Source: Leucocoprinus leucothites (taxonomy: Eukaryota > Basidiomycota > Agaricomycetes > Agaricales > Agaricaceae). Taken from it: a stretch of 64,000 nt of DNA. The notes below the pieces were generated by a model. It searched no databases, was not told the DNA's origin, and saw nothing but the letters and a program-made list of their open reading frames with translations. Shown one piece after another: positions 33,170 to 44,828 of the stretch (its first letter is position 1; every line of letters begins with the position of its first letter). The translations under genes and the position numbers were made by a program. Location of the stretch: the NCBI GenBank assembly GCA_013368445.1, contig JAACJO010000008.1, forward strand, positions 1,426,001-1,490,000, written 5' to 3'.

Positions 33170-35885
33170 TCATACTTTAACTCTCTTATGCACCCTCTCA
33201 ACATACACATCAAGTCCCTCCGTCCACTCTCTCATCTCACCCAACTTCGTCACCCTATACAACACACCCTCCTTCTCCCCCTCCTCCCCCTCCTCCCCAT
33301 CCTCAGAATCATCACCCTGCCCCTCAATCACCTGCTTCAAAAACCACACATCGTGACTCACACACACCAACGCCCCTTCAAACTCACACAACGCCTCCAC
33401 CAAACTCTCCACCGTCCCCATATCCAAATGATTCGTAATCTCGTCCAACAACAACACATGCGGTCGATGAAACGTGATCAACCCTAATGCCACTCGATTC
33501 CTCTGTCCTCCACTCAACGTCTTAATTGGCCTCGTCACTGGTTCCCCTGAAATCCCTACGGAACCGAAATGCGAACGTGCTTCGGTTTCTGAGATTTTAA
33601 CATCGGGGTAAGAGAGGGCGAGTTGTTGGAGGGGCGTGAGGTGTAAAGCTAACTGATCGACCGTGTGCTGCGAAAAGTACCCGATACGAAGTCGGTGATG
33701 CGATTTGACCTCGCCAAGAGTCGGCTTTAGTTCGCCAGCAAGAAGATTCATAAGTGTTGACTTTCCGCATCCATTAGGTCCCAACAATCCGATACGTGCA
33801 CCAGGCCCGATGTCCAGTGATACTTTGTTAATGACCATCTTGGAATTCTTGCCTGGGTATTTGAACGAGACCTCGGATAGCTGCAAAAACGTCTTTCCAG
33901 GAAAGTTGAACGGTTCGGGTGGAGGGAGTAAGATTGGTTGGGTCTTGAACCCGGTTTCAATGGTGATTTCATCGCGGTAGTATCCATGGTAGGACATTTT
34001 AAACCGTTTACCATCTTCGAGCCTCTCCATACCCATTCTTTCCAATTTCTACCGGATGGTTTATGAGCGCTATGTTTTGCCTCAAGCGTACAGTGACTCA
34101 CCTTTTTCCTCGATGCCACCTGTCCCAAGCGTTTATCGTCTCCCGTGCTCTTCGCTTGCGCGACGTTCTTCTGAATGGAACTCATAATTTTTTTCTTCCT
34201 TTTCATCTCCAACTATAACCACCACTGTCAACTTTCTCGCACTCGTCCTGGAGACCATGCCCAGTACTTACCTCTTTCAACCTCGTCTTCCTCTTCCTCT
34301 GCTCCTCCGTATTCTTCTCCCAGTCCTCGTAATTTCCGTTATGATACTTCAGCACCTTGTCCTTGAAAATAATCGTCTCCTCCGTAACCGCATCCAAGAA
34401 CTGCCTGTCATGCGAAACGATCACGACCGTCTGGTTCTGCTCACTTGATTGCTTGAGAAGGTATTCTTGAAGCCAGAGGATAGCTGGCAAGTCCAAGTGA
34501 TTCGCTGAGCCATGGAAAGCGAAACGTTAGCTTCCGTCGCACTCGAGGACCTGGGAGATTCAAAATACGCACTCGGTTCATCCAATAACAAAACATCAGG
34601 CTTCACAAACAACGCTTTGGCAAGTACGACTCTCATCCTCCATCCTCCACTCAATTGTGCCACATCCTTTCCCCCCTCCTCCCGCATCTCCTCATCAACA
34701 AATCCCAGCCCCCTCAAAATTGCCTCAGCCCTCCTCACACCTTCCTCCACGTCCGCGCCAATTTCCTCTTCAAACCGTTTATAAACGTCGCTCATAACCT
34801 CATTCGCCATCTCTTCCGTGACATATTCTTCTGGGTTGGAAGAGAATGAGAGGAGGTGGGTGTGGTGAGCTTCGGCAGCGAGGAGAGCTTGACGTGCGAT
34901 ATGGCCACGTTGGCCTGAGCGGAGGGTGGCGATTTTTTGAGCTCGAGTAAGGGAGGATTGGGAGCGCGTGAGGAGGATTGTGTGGATTGTTTTGGGGAGC
35001 TCGGAGGGGGAGGTTGTGTTTGTGTTTTGTAGGGCTATGTATCGCGACGGTTAATTTTTTTTAAAATTCAATGGTAAATTGAAACAGCAGTATATACCTT
35101 GAGCCTCACGGATCACCCTTGCTCTATCTTCATCGGCGCTCAACACCTCCTCCAAAATACTCCTCCCCTCTTCAAAGTCCTCCAGTTGCTTTATATGCAA
35201 AAACTTGACGTTCTGCGGTAATCCTACCAACAGATTATTTCCCAACACGTGCATCAACACTACATCGCCACCCCCACACAAGGACCCACAATCGACCATC
35301 AAAATCAACATAATATATAATCGGAGTAGATATGATCACACATACCACTCTTTCCAACACCATTCTGTCCAACCATACCATACCTCACACCGCTTTTCAG
35401 CCTCAAATGCGCGTCCACAAGTATCTCTTTCACTGCATTCGCGCGAGGGTGGTTTATACTGATATTAACGCCTTTGATATCGATATCCGTGGAATTAGCA
35501 TCGAAAGTCTCGCGATGGAAGCGGGACTGTTGTGAGGTGGCAGTGATTTCCACATCAGGTTCGTTCGAGTTGGTGGGATTGTCATCGACTTCTACGGATG
35601 TGGGTTTGTTTTTCTTTCCCGCGGCGGACGTGGAAGTAGTGGATTTTTTCTTCAAGCGGTTAAGCTTGGATTTCGACTGCACCGTCGTTGAAGGTGAGGT
35701 ACAAATTCATATGGGGTAAAAAATGATTAGTACGACGAAACACGCGAAGACGACTGCGGTGTGACTGCGCACTGCGCACGCCGTACAAAGCTTACCAAGT
35801 TAGTTGAATTGCTTCCAACACTTTCCTCCGAGAGATTAAGAGAAGCAATGTTCGTGTTCAGGTTTGATGCTGATTCCGCCGGCAT
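33170..35885 (-). CDS. ABCF-type ATPase (two ABC domains, no membrane part), intact copy
   Basis: ABCF proteins are soluble twin-ATPases acting on ribosomes or translation (GCN20, ARB1 and New1 types). In order: an N-terminal Lys/Ser-rich region (SKSKLNRLKKKSTTS), DIDIKGVNISI, Walker A GQNGVGKS, LSGGWRMRVVLAKALF, the Walker B stretch LLLDEPTNHLDLPA joined across an intron, SHDRQFLDAV, and a charged linker. The second domain has FLQLSEVSFKYPG, Walker A GPNGCGKST, LSGGQRNRVAL, LLLDEITNHLD and VSHDVWFL, ending ERVHKRVKV. In the second domain the Pro of the usual DEPTNHLD is Ile, and an acidic insert (about GDDSEDGEEGEEGEKEG) precedes the C-end. I cannot place it in a named ortholog group. It is divergent from the DJ-1/PfpI gene. 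Confidence 0.88.
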
Positions 35886-36365
35886 GATTCTTGATGGTCA
35901 GGAGTTGAAACGTTCGACGTTCGAAGAGTGACTGAAGAGCGAGTTGCTTGGTGTGAAGCAAGTGGTTGCTGAAGCAATGAAACCCTCACATTCAGCCGAT
36001 TTATGTATTCCCGGGACGCCTTCGGTACCTTCAGAGTCACAGTCGTAGCCACCTGACGGACCCGGTAGTTTACTCAATTGACGGGACCGACCGTTATTTT
36101 GATTGATCGCGTAAGTGATCCGATTTTGCCAAGTACCCCACTTTGATGGTCATCATCCTTCCGAGTCTGCAATGGGGACCCTCCTCGAGGCATCACGATT
36201 CTGATTGAGATGCTCGTAACGATTCTGTATCCGATGTTCAAGGCCTGATATGTGATTCCCACACGCAAAGATACCACCAAAAGGCGGACTGCGCAATCAC
36301 TGACCTTGTTCTTCGACCATACATAAATGAATCGTCCACAACCATCCCAGCCTCACAACTACACA
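35886..36365. promoter_or_regulatory. Divergent ABCF / DJ-1 promoter, right copy
   Basis: Counterpart of 28580-29072. Between the copies there are small indels, but the blocks nearest each start codon are conserved (for example AAGTGATCCGATTTTGCCAAG), which points to shared bidirectional control. Confidence 0.5.
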
Positions 36366-37052
36366 ATGTCGCTCTCCGACCAAACCATTCACATCGGCCT
36401 CGTCCTTTTCCCCACCTACCAACTCCTCGATGCAGCTGGTCCCGTCGATTACATCAACAACCACTCTAAAAAATACGTCGGCCTGCTTAATCTCCCTGAA
36501 CTCGCGGCCAAAGCTCCAACCATCAACTGGTATTATATCGCTGAAAATCTTAACCATGTCTACGCCTCTTCTGGCCCGGGTCAAGTCCCCACTCACACTT
36601 TCTCCCGCCCTCCCGCACACCTCGACTACCTGATCGTCCCAGGCCCCGATCCAGCAATCAGACTCTCCTACGAATGCACCCGATTCTTCCAAACTCAATT
36701 CCCGAAATTGAAAGGCCTCTTAACAGTATGTACGGGCTCCATAGCTCTTGCTCAAACGGGAATCCTCGACGGGCATAAAGTATGCTCAAACAAATGGGTG
36801 TTGAGAGAACTTGCCAAAGCAGGGTCATTGAGGAAGGAGGTGACTTGGATTGGGGATCGCCGATGGATTGTGGACGGAAAGATTTGGAGTGGTGCGGGAA
36901 TAACAGCAGGAATTGATCTGGCTGCTGAATTCGCGAGGGCACATTTTGATCCGGAGCTTGTTGAGATTGTCAAGGCGTTAAGCGAGGAGACGCCCAAGCC
37001 GGATAGGCCGGATGATTGGGCAAAATTGTTGGATGGGATCGAGCTGAACTGA
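36366..37052 (+). CDS. DJ-1/PfpI family protein (right copy)
   Basis: A 228-codon intronless gene and close duplicate of 29073-29759. The start MSLSDQTIHIGLVLFPTYQL was chosen over an in-frame ATG 39 bp upstream because the left copy has a stop codon in that extension (TCCTAG), so the extension is not conserved. The reactive Cys elbow VCTGSIALAQTGILDGH is kept. Differences from the left copy are scattered substitutions, most conservative (SSGG to SGAG, VAKAVSE to IVKALSE). Its position opposite an intact ABCF gene suggests co-expression; a functional link is unproven. Confidence 0.88.
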   Translation: MSLSDQTIHIGLVLFPTYQLLDAAGPVDYINNHSKKYVGLLNLPELAAKAPTINWYYIAENLNHVYASSGPGQVPTHTFSRPPAHLDYLIVPGPDPAIRLSYECTRFFQTQFPKLKGLLTVCTGSIALAQTGILDGHKVCSNKWVLRELAKAGSLRKEVTWIGDRRWIVDGKIWSGAGITAGIDLAAEFARAHFDPELVEIVKALSEETPKPDRPDDWAKLLDGIELN

Positions 37053-37969
37053 GAGAAGGATGAAGGTTTCGGTATGAGAAATATCGAAAGAATCTAGAGA
37101 ATTAGTAGTGATGTTATCTGTGTCGTGACTGTCATATCTCAGAAATTGTACCGTTTTGTTGTTCAGGCAGTGAAGGAGAACCGAATAACGTGACTGGTGG
37201 ATCACGACGTTTAGTACCGGATTCTGCTCTTTCTTCGCGTCCTCCACCCAGAGCAAACAAGCCCACAGGCCGACAACAACTGTTCCAATATGAAGACAAT
37301 CATTTCTCACAGCGAAATGTTGACTAACTTGACCACTGTATTACTCGTCACAACGCTGGACTTTGTAACCTTTTTTTCTAAGTTCTTTGGCATCTTCCGG
37401 GAAGAATCAGAATTGGCCCTGTCCTTGACTATTTGACGCGTTCCTATCGAAAAACTCTCCCCAGTTGTGCCTAGATCCTTTGATGCCACTCCGACAGTAA
37501 GTTGCTAGCTGAGGACACAGAAAAATTAGTATAGACACATCTCTTGCGAGCACATTCACGGGATGGAATGGATGGCACCTTTAGTCTCTGCTGGTACTAT
37601 TTACTCTCGCTATGTTGTCATCTGGACCCTAGGATGTCAGAAACGCCGTCCAATTCAACTGGTCTGCTGACAAGATAAAGGCCTTAGATGCCTCATATGT
37701 GCGCCCACAACTTATTGAATTCGTTCGCATTTGATCAGATACCGTGATTCTCGCAGAAGCACGTTCCCTCAAAGCTTATTGGACATGGGAACGTGGAGTC
37801 AGGAGAGCATGTTAGGGGCTCATATGGGCGAGGTAGCATCTTACCCTCTTCCCCCTAGGTTCTCCTGCAGCAAGTACGGTCTAATAAACATCCACAGAGG
37901 TGCGAAGTTTAAACACCAAATTACTCTAGCTCATCGAGCGTTCATTAACTTTCCCCAACCAGAATCTCA
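37053..37969. other. Intergenic, no gene seen
   Basis: The first ~135 bp belong to the duplicated segment. Two minus-strand frames (37310-36978 and 37489-37307) are short and unrecognised. It holds the upstream region of the first family X gene. Confidence 0.45.
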
Positions 37970-38570
37970 ATGGAGAGGGACTTAGGGCCCCTCGAAGACT
38001 TCTTTGCAAGCTATGCGGCTTTCACCTATAATCCTTCTGCACCCTCGACTCGCGAGTTCCGACGTTTGGCTAAAGCAAATCAATGGGAGCCAAAAACCGG
38101 GCCCTTGATCGGAGCCAATAAAGCGTTCAAGACGGCACTCATCCGCCAATTCAACGTATCGTACGGCACGAATAAGAGCAGCCTTCCTGATTGGCAAGGA
38201 GTGTTGAGGCAAATGGGAGTTAGTGACCCGCCTCATACCATCAGCGGATGCCAAGAGGTATATTTTTCTCCATCACCCCCTTCCCCTCAAGCTCAGATCA
38301 CTAATCACCAACAAATTTTAGATTGTTAGAAACTCTTATGTGAACCTCGTCGATTTGGTAGACGCCCGCGGGGATCCAACCAAGATTGTCAGAACATTTC
38401 CAACAGAGAAAGCATTAAGTAGCTACTCGAAGCGGACGAAGAAAATATTCCCCAAGGAGGGTGCGAAGGCAGGGGGGATTCTTGAATATTTTCTTCGTCA
38501 TATCTTCCAGCCTGGAGATGGTACAGGCAAGAGGACGAGACGAAGGAAGAAGAAAGCAAAGACACAGTAG
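37970..38570 (+). CDS. Family X protein, member 1
   Basis: Two exons (37970-38257 and 38322-38570) encode 178 residues of a family that I know only as uncharacterised proteins abundant in mushroom genomes. The exon 1 pattern is PLEDFFASYAAFTYNP, EFRRLAKANQW, LIRQFNVSYGTN, LPDWQGVLRQMG and ISGCQE. The intron follows directly, then IVRNSYVNLVDLVDARGDP, FPTEKALSSYSKRTKKIFP and AGGILEYFLRHIF, with a very basic tail (KRTRRRKKKAKTQ) that could act as a nuclear signal. No signal peptide or membrane helix. It is the first of six members in the next 12 kb, all on the plus strand with the intron at the same place. Confidence 0.82.
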
Positions 38571-39034
38571 AAGTAGCAGGAGGTAGTGTCGATCTTGTCC
38601 TATGCTTTTCCGCAGTACCTCATACATGCGCCTCCAAGGCCAGGGTTGAGCGTTCTAGGAAGAGTCTAGTGCGCTATGTAGTTTATCTTCCCTTCTACGA
38701 GCTTCCTATTGAACTTTGTCAAATGTAATGTACTTTCTTTTCCGATCCACCGTCAGTTCAAGGAAACAGTGTGGGCGAGGCTTCACGTGAGAAGGAGCTA
38801 CTTGTAGGTTAGACTTAAATACAATTGAGATCTCCATGGTTTTGGCGCCTGTGGGGTATCCTCTGCCTCGCTACTACCTTGAGGTCGTCCGTCTCATAGC
38901 CCTATTGATCTCTCCAGTTCCCTCCCCTAATTGAAGCCAGGGCAGTCGTATCAGAGGTGTGCCGCAGACATACTTACCACCCATCCTTTACTCACTACCA
39001 GAGGCCGGCTTGACCAGGACAGCCCTCCCGCGAC
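38571..39034. other. Spacer between family X members 1 and 2
   Basis: About 0.46 kb with no coding frame of note. Confidence 0.45.
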
Positions 39035-39658
39035 ATGGAGCCCCTCAGAGACTTTTTCTTACAGTTCAGATGGTTCAGATACGATCCCCACCAATCAGCC
39101 TCGGATCAGTTTTATCGACTGTGTCGTGAGGCTCACTGATATCGAGGCCATCCCCGGCAAGGCACTGCATGGGAAAGCTACTTGAGTGCTATAGTACGAC
39201 AGTTCAATGCCTCATTTGGGATAGATGACGATGACCTGCCTGCCTGGCATCGCCTTCTATTCCATATCGGCATTGTTTCTCCACCGCAGACTGTTACAGA
39301 ATGCAAAAGTGTACGTTTGTCTCGCCCGGATTAAGTACAGTTTCGTAGCGGCACTGACCTAGAGTCCCTCTATTTATAGCTCATGCGAGGAAAATTCATT
39401 AACCTCATTGACCTGATTGATGCTCGGGACGACCCTTCCCGTCAAATTGTACATTTCCCTAGCGAGGTAGAGTTGAGCAAGTATACCAAGGAGAAGCACA
39501 AAATATTCCCCAGGAACCACGTCGATGCTGGGGCATTATTGAAATACCTCCTCAGAAATATTGACAACCCTAATCCAAACCGTAAGGATCGTAGCGGTGA
39601 GCCATCTACTAGTAGAACGAAGAGAGGGAAGAAGCCAAGGGTTCTAGTAGTTGTCTAA
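39035..39658 (+). pseudogene. Family X member 2, with one in-frame stop
   Basis: Exons 39035-39310 and 39380-39658 align fully with the other members: PLRDFFLQFRWFRYDP, FYRLCREAH, VRQFNASFGIDDDDLPAWH and VTECKS, then after the intron LMRGKFINLIDLIDARDDP, FPSEVELSKYTKEKHKIFPR and a basic tail. The only lesion is TGA at 39137-39139, exactly where the family has its conserved Trp (QW, GW or RW in the paralogs; TGG to TGA is a single change). Everything after it remains open and spliced. It is either a recent pseudogene or a stop that is read through. Confidence 0.8.
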
Positions 39659-40003
39659 GTGTCTCCTCTCTGGTTAATCCTTACCATGTAAAGAATGAGA
39701 TATGCCTATTGCACATGACTTTATTGAGATACATGCTCCGTAACTATTGGTGGGACGACTGCTCGAACTCGCCGGAGGCATGGCGAACGCGGGTCAAGGC
39801 ATTACTCGAAAACGTCCATTCGGAAATCATCCACCCAAGAGCTCCACTTGAACTTCATTTGGCATGAAAAGAAGAGCCGAATACTAAAGGCGTGGTTCAG
39901 CATCCTGCCACCGGATACCCCTTCTTTCCCTGGAACATGCAGTGGCTTGAGTGTGAGCCTGACTCCCAGGTACTCCGCACATCGACCGCCTGGTCAACAC
40001 CTA
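39659..40003. other. Intergenic, no gene seen
   Basis: About 0.35 kb between the converging family X member 2 and the DUF6533 gene; it holds both 3' regions. Confidence 0.45.
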
Positions 40004-41889
40004 CTACTCTTCTGATCTGATCTCCACGCTTGTCATCAGGATTCCAGAACCACTCTCTAACCCGCTATCGAATGTCGGTAATCCTCGGGAGGTTGTAGAA
40101 TCCTCGTTGGGGCACCGTTGATCATGCGATCGTAATTTCGGATCGCGTAGATTCAACATGAGCCTGGACATCATTATTGATGATATGCTGTTGAAACCAG
40201 TAAGTAGTCTTATCTCAACATCACTGAAGGCGACAGTTAGACATACGCATTTGTAAACATAGTCAAAGAACCTCCTCCGAAGATCTGTTTAAAGCGAAAG
40301 TTAAAGCCCAGTCAAGGCGTGCAAGTTGTTGAAGAACATACATGCTCTAACTTCACCGCATTGTGAGCTGCCACGTTTTTGAAAAAGGATTATGGTAGGA
40401 TCACACTTACATTGACTACAAATGTCAAAATGTTTGCGACATTTACCAATACCATTACGCTTTAAGGCTTAATTCAGCCATCGAGAAGCAAATTCTAGTG
40501 GGCGCAAACGTACGCAAAATAAAGGCTTCCTAGTTTGGTATCAGCGAGCGATATCTTTGCGAAAATATTGTGTGGCCATACCATCACGAATAAGCATTGT
40601 AAGTAGCTCAGTACTGCGGTGGCGGCCACCAGACAGTGTAAGTGTTTTGTAGAGCGTCATCCCAAACACAAGAAAGTCAAATAGAGATTCGCCCGACCAT
40701 CCGATGATCATATCTGAAGCCTAATTGTGAGAAGAATCCTTGATGCTCGAAAGAGGGACACAGACATATCGCTCTGACGAAAGGATCAGCTTTGCAGTCT
40801 ATTGAATTAGGGACAGTCTACATACACTCTATGTGAAAGTGGTGTGGCACAGCCATGAGATATCCCTTCTCCTGGTGAGTCATTAAAACGACTGTTTAAT
40901 ACAGCCCACTTTCAAGCTCAATATCAGCGTAGGGATTGGCTTGACCATATGAGTAACCCACAAGAGCGAAAGCAACGAGTATGCAGAAGAACGCCACATA
41001 AAGCACCACTACCCAGATCCGGCGCTCATAAAGTGCATAAACCCGCATTGTCATTAGAACTGACGAGAGCGTGTCGTTTATGAGCTCATATACATCGGAG
41101 AAAGGAGAGGAGGCATACCTGCAACGATAATCTGTGTGATTAATGCAATGGACTGGTGATATATTTTCATTTCCTGGCATCTAGTGTCCGTAGCAATTGA
41201 TAAGTGCGAGAAATTGTATATGGATTTGTGCCATCACATACAGTGTCTATAGAATCGAGATGTTATAGATCAGCGACCCAAATATTCAAGCGCTAAACGT
41301 AACGCTGAAGGGAAACCAACGACTCACCGCCATATCTCTGTTCAACAGATCATGAATCCCGAAGTAGTCCACCATCATTGGGATGTGTCCCAGAATTACA
41401 AGGTAACGGTTTAAGAAGAAAAGAATCGAGGCCCAGGAGAAACTGCACCCTTCTGTATCTCTCTGCTTGCGGGATTGTTTGGATTTGGAGTCGTGTCGGC
41501 TCGTGCTTAAGCCCAATAGATCCCTGAGCCATCCTGGCCAGAACCTCTCCACTTCGGCCGAGAAAGTAAGAAAATAATCGTAAATAAGTATAGCTGTTGT
41601 TCAATTGTGAAGGTAAATGGGTGTGAGTAAGAGCCGCCAACCAGTATTTCGATTATCGGACTCACTAAATGATACGACGCCGATCATCCAAGTCGCATAC
41701 CTAATGTTATGCAAGAGGATCAGTATCTGGAGCTCTTTTATTTGCAGAAATCAAGTAATATCGTGTGATGGTAAAGTGCGAGGATACGAGGCAAAATTGG
41801 TGGAGGAAGAGAATAAAGATATCGTCTAACAGGGACACTCACTGCCAGTTCAAGTCCCTTTCAGTTATTTCGTACTGCCGAATCGTCAT
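40004..41889 (-). CDS. DUF6533-type seven-helix membrane protein
   Basis: About twelve small exons splice into one open frame. The start MTIRQYEITERDLNWQ leads to helix 1 (YATWMIGVVSF), the hallmark TILIYDYFLTFSAEVERFW, a basic loop, SWASILFFLNRYLVILGHIP and CQEMKIYHQSIALITQIIVA. Next come VLMTMRVYALYERR and VVVLYVAFFCILVAFALVGY, a short loop with GCATPLSHR, SERYASDMIIGWSGESLFDF, LLTMLIRDGSLYF and VMVLVNVANILTFVVN. It ends ISSIMMSRLMLNLRDP plus a soluble tail. This order matches basidiomycete proteins with the DUF6533 domain, which resemble GPCRs in topology; ligand and signalling are unknown. No break was found. It sits inside the family X array on the opposite strand. Confidence 0.87.
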
Positions 41890-43516
41890 CGTAGGCAACC
41901 GCAAGCTGGAAAAGGTCGAAAACGTGTCAGTCCTCTAGACCAGCTATCGGACGTTGGGAAACGACAGTCTGCGAGACCAATAAGTCGAGCTTCGAGCTGT
42001 AAGAAGAAGGAGGAAGTTCAAGATCACGGGCTAGACAGTACTCGAGTACTATCTAGTAAGGCATCCGACGGGTTTTCATAGGCGATGCGCGACAGAAAGT
42101 GTTTTGGGTATTCTGAGTGGCCAATGAGATTCTCCAAAGGCTGTTGTTTCCATGAGGCTGGACTCTTCTGCCAACAACGGCTGATCGTGTCTCCAATGAT
42201 GGATGAAGTCAGCCGTATCCACGAGGAGCCCAAGTGTCGACTTATTCGGATTAGCTCAAGGAGGTTGGCGAACAGATTGCCCTGCTTGCACAGCACTCGG
42301 AGATCGGTAGATGATCTGTGTGGACTCGATCCAGTCAATTTGGAGCATATATGGGTGCTAGACCTCCAATCCAGACAATCCACAACAACTATCATCCTCG
42401 GCGGCGACCTCATCATTACTTGTTATGATCGAGACTATAAGGGTACTGCGAGCATCTAGGCATTGCAGATCGTTACTCGGAGGATATTCCTGTGCATGGG
42501 GTCAGCGAATCCTATCGGCGGAGACGAAACAATGAACTACTTTACATACATTGGTGATCATGGTTACGGATCTCCGACTGAGCTACAAGTGAAAGGCCAG
42601 TCTGGGTGAAGCCTTGGCCCGTGTAAGTACCGATGGAAAAAAATGCGACTAAACTCACAAGGTTAGTAAGCTAGCCATCGATACTACTCAGCTAGGGTGT
42701 TTGAGCTGGTTCATACCGCCAAAGGCATGTGGTGATCACTATCAGAGTGGTAAATCCACACCTTCCCATCAACGTTTCAACCTTGACAATAAGTCCATGG
42801 CTTAGCGATGGCCCTCACCGCCTAGTTAACCACATTCCATCCGGCGTAGACTTACATGGCAACTACACTACACGAAAGATTATACAGAGGTTATGTGGAC
42901 ACCAGAGAGCTGCTCGTATATAGTCGTCAAATTCCGAGCACTCCATTTGAATCGAAACGTTAGCAAGAGTCGAGATCGGGCCAACCATTGGCAGACAGAA
43001 TCTGACAAAAGCTGAGAAGGAAAAGAAGAGAGGGGAAAATATCTGTACAGATTGGATACTGTATAATATCACCATCCCCGTATGAATCCTGTACTACCTT
43101 CTCTAGGACAAAAGAGAATAGCATCACCAGGAGACAGAAGCCTATCAGAAGGCATCAGGTCACTATTTCTTCCTGAATCGTTTTGGTCATATCCACAACC
43201 TAGAATTCGACTTGGAACGTTTGTTGGCGTGAGAGTGGGAGAAAGAGAAGGTTCTTAAATGGGTGGGTCAGCAGCGTCTCGAGGTAGGTAACCCTTTCTC
43301 TGAACCACCACACCGGCTTGAGTGCATCCCTCTTGTCAGAGTTTTCTCCCTTCGTCGTGTACGCAGTGGAGAACATTCACACAAGAGATCTGCACCTAAA
43401 CCTCTTGAGTAACCTTCAATTCCTGTAATGATGAGGTTCCACCAACTCACCGACTCTCCCTTAGAATAACACATCACACATACTCCACAGAAACAGGCAT
43501 AAGCGCAGCCAAGGCA
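41890..43516. other. 1.6 kb without a recognisable gene
   Basis: Two overlapping antisense frames of 124 (42085-42459, +) and 130 codons (42416-42024, -) are the longest. Neither shows a domain, and the minus one lacks a standard start at its first codon. They may mark a decayed gene. The last 300 bp lie before family X member 3. Confidence 0.4.
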
Positions 43517-44107
43517 ATGGGACCTCTTGAGGCCTTCTTCAATCAGTATTCATGGTTTACATATGACCCTTCTGAATCTGCATCCCACCAATTTCACCGA
43601 CTTCAGAGGAAGGCTGGATGGGAGCGGGATGATCCTGAGCAAAAAGAGGCTTGGGAGGACTATCTCGAGGCACTCGTCCAGCAATTCAACACTTCCTATG
43701 GCGATGATGAAAATGATCTAACGGCTTGGCATGTACTTCTCGCACGAATTGGTACAACTGACCTCCCGGCCACTGTGCGCGACTGTAAGAGCGTGAGTCT
43801 GAAGTTCTTCTCAACGTCTTTCTGCCATTGACTCAACCAATGCTTTTAGATTATTGAAGGGAAATTTATCAATCTCGTGGACCTCGTCGATGCCAGAGAC
43901 GACCCATCGCGTTCAATTCCACACTTTATTTCGGAAGTAGAGCTGAGCAAGTATACGCTATCGGAGCACAAGGTGTTTCCTAGGGAGCATGTTGCTGCGG
44001 GAAGTCTACTGAAGTACCTCCTCCGCCACATTATCTCACCCAACGCAAATCGTGGAGTCTTCACAGTTTCTCGGAGCAATAAGAAGAACCGTCGTGTTAG
44101 GCATTGA
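43517..44107 (+). CDS. Family X protein, member 3
   Basis: Exons 43517-43792 and 43850-44107 encode 177 residues with every family block intact: PLEAFFNQYSWFTYDP, FHRLQRKAGW, VQQFNTSYGDDENDLTAWH, VRDCKS, intron, IIEGKFINLVDLVDARDDP, FISEVELSKYTLSEHKVFPR, LLKYLLRHI and the basic tail SRSNKKNRRVRH. It is closest by eye to member 2, with which it shares exon lengths, and it carries the Trp codon that member 2 has lost. Confidence 0.84.
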
Positions 44108-44350
44108 AGTAGTAATGTATTGCTCAGTGTATCGTTATGTATTTCTCATTCAGAATATGCTTCTGGCTTCGAGAAGATGATAAGCCAAAGTTAGCACCAG
44201 GTCATGAGATACTACACGTGTACCGTCCCTTGCTGCGCATCCCTCTATTAAAGCACAGGCCGTCTCTTCGAATGTGGGTACACCATCCCTAAGCTTGAAC
44301 CTCGCCCACACAAGCGGAGATGAGCCTCAAAGAAGAGGATTGGCCGTCCC

Positions 44351-44797
44351 TTGACAAAACCAGGCATATACCTGAACCATATTCCTTATGAAATTACATC
44401 TGACGGCCTGATTAGTGTCAACCGTCGCAATTGTTTCTCAAATGTCGTTCCCAAGCAGGGGAATACTGATATAGACCAAGCAGGTCCCGCTGCAGGCATC
44501 GCGCAGAAGAGCAGCTCCTCTGGTCCGAAAATAGTAGCTCACTCCGTAGGAGACTTTCAGACAACCAATACCCCTGGCTCGAGCGTACCAGACCCAGTCC
44601 GAATGTATTTCGAACGGTATCCGAACTTCGTATACGACCCTTCTGTTCCACCAGCACGTTTGTTCGATCGACTCGTCCAGCAGAATCGCTGGTCCATTGG
44701 GTCTTCCAAGTTTCAGGTTGCGCTATCGCAGATTCAAGCAGTTCTGTTTCGACAGTTTGACCTTTCGGTTGAAGTACCGGGGCCAGATATTGTCGAG

Positions 44798-44828
<31 letters not shown>

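Larger units (their letters stand above)
32925..37186. repeat. Segmental duplication, right copy
   Basis: The longer, intact version of the segment at 26530-29890. It starts with the F-box 3' element (32937-33007), contains the full ABCF gene and its divergent DJ-1/PfpI neighbour, and ends about 135 bp after the DJ-1 stop. Nucleotide similarity looks close to 90% across exons and introns. Confidence 0.85.

Noticed and set aside
26530..37186. The duplicated ABCF/DJ-1 segments as long terminal repeats of a large mobile element
   Set aside because: The segments are host genes with introns, there are no terminal TG...CA ends or target-site duplications seen, and the interval holds no transposition gene.
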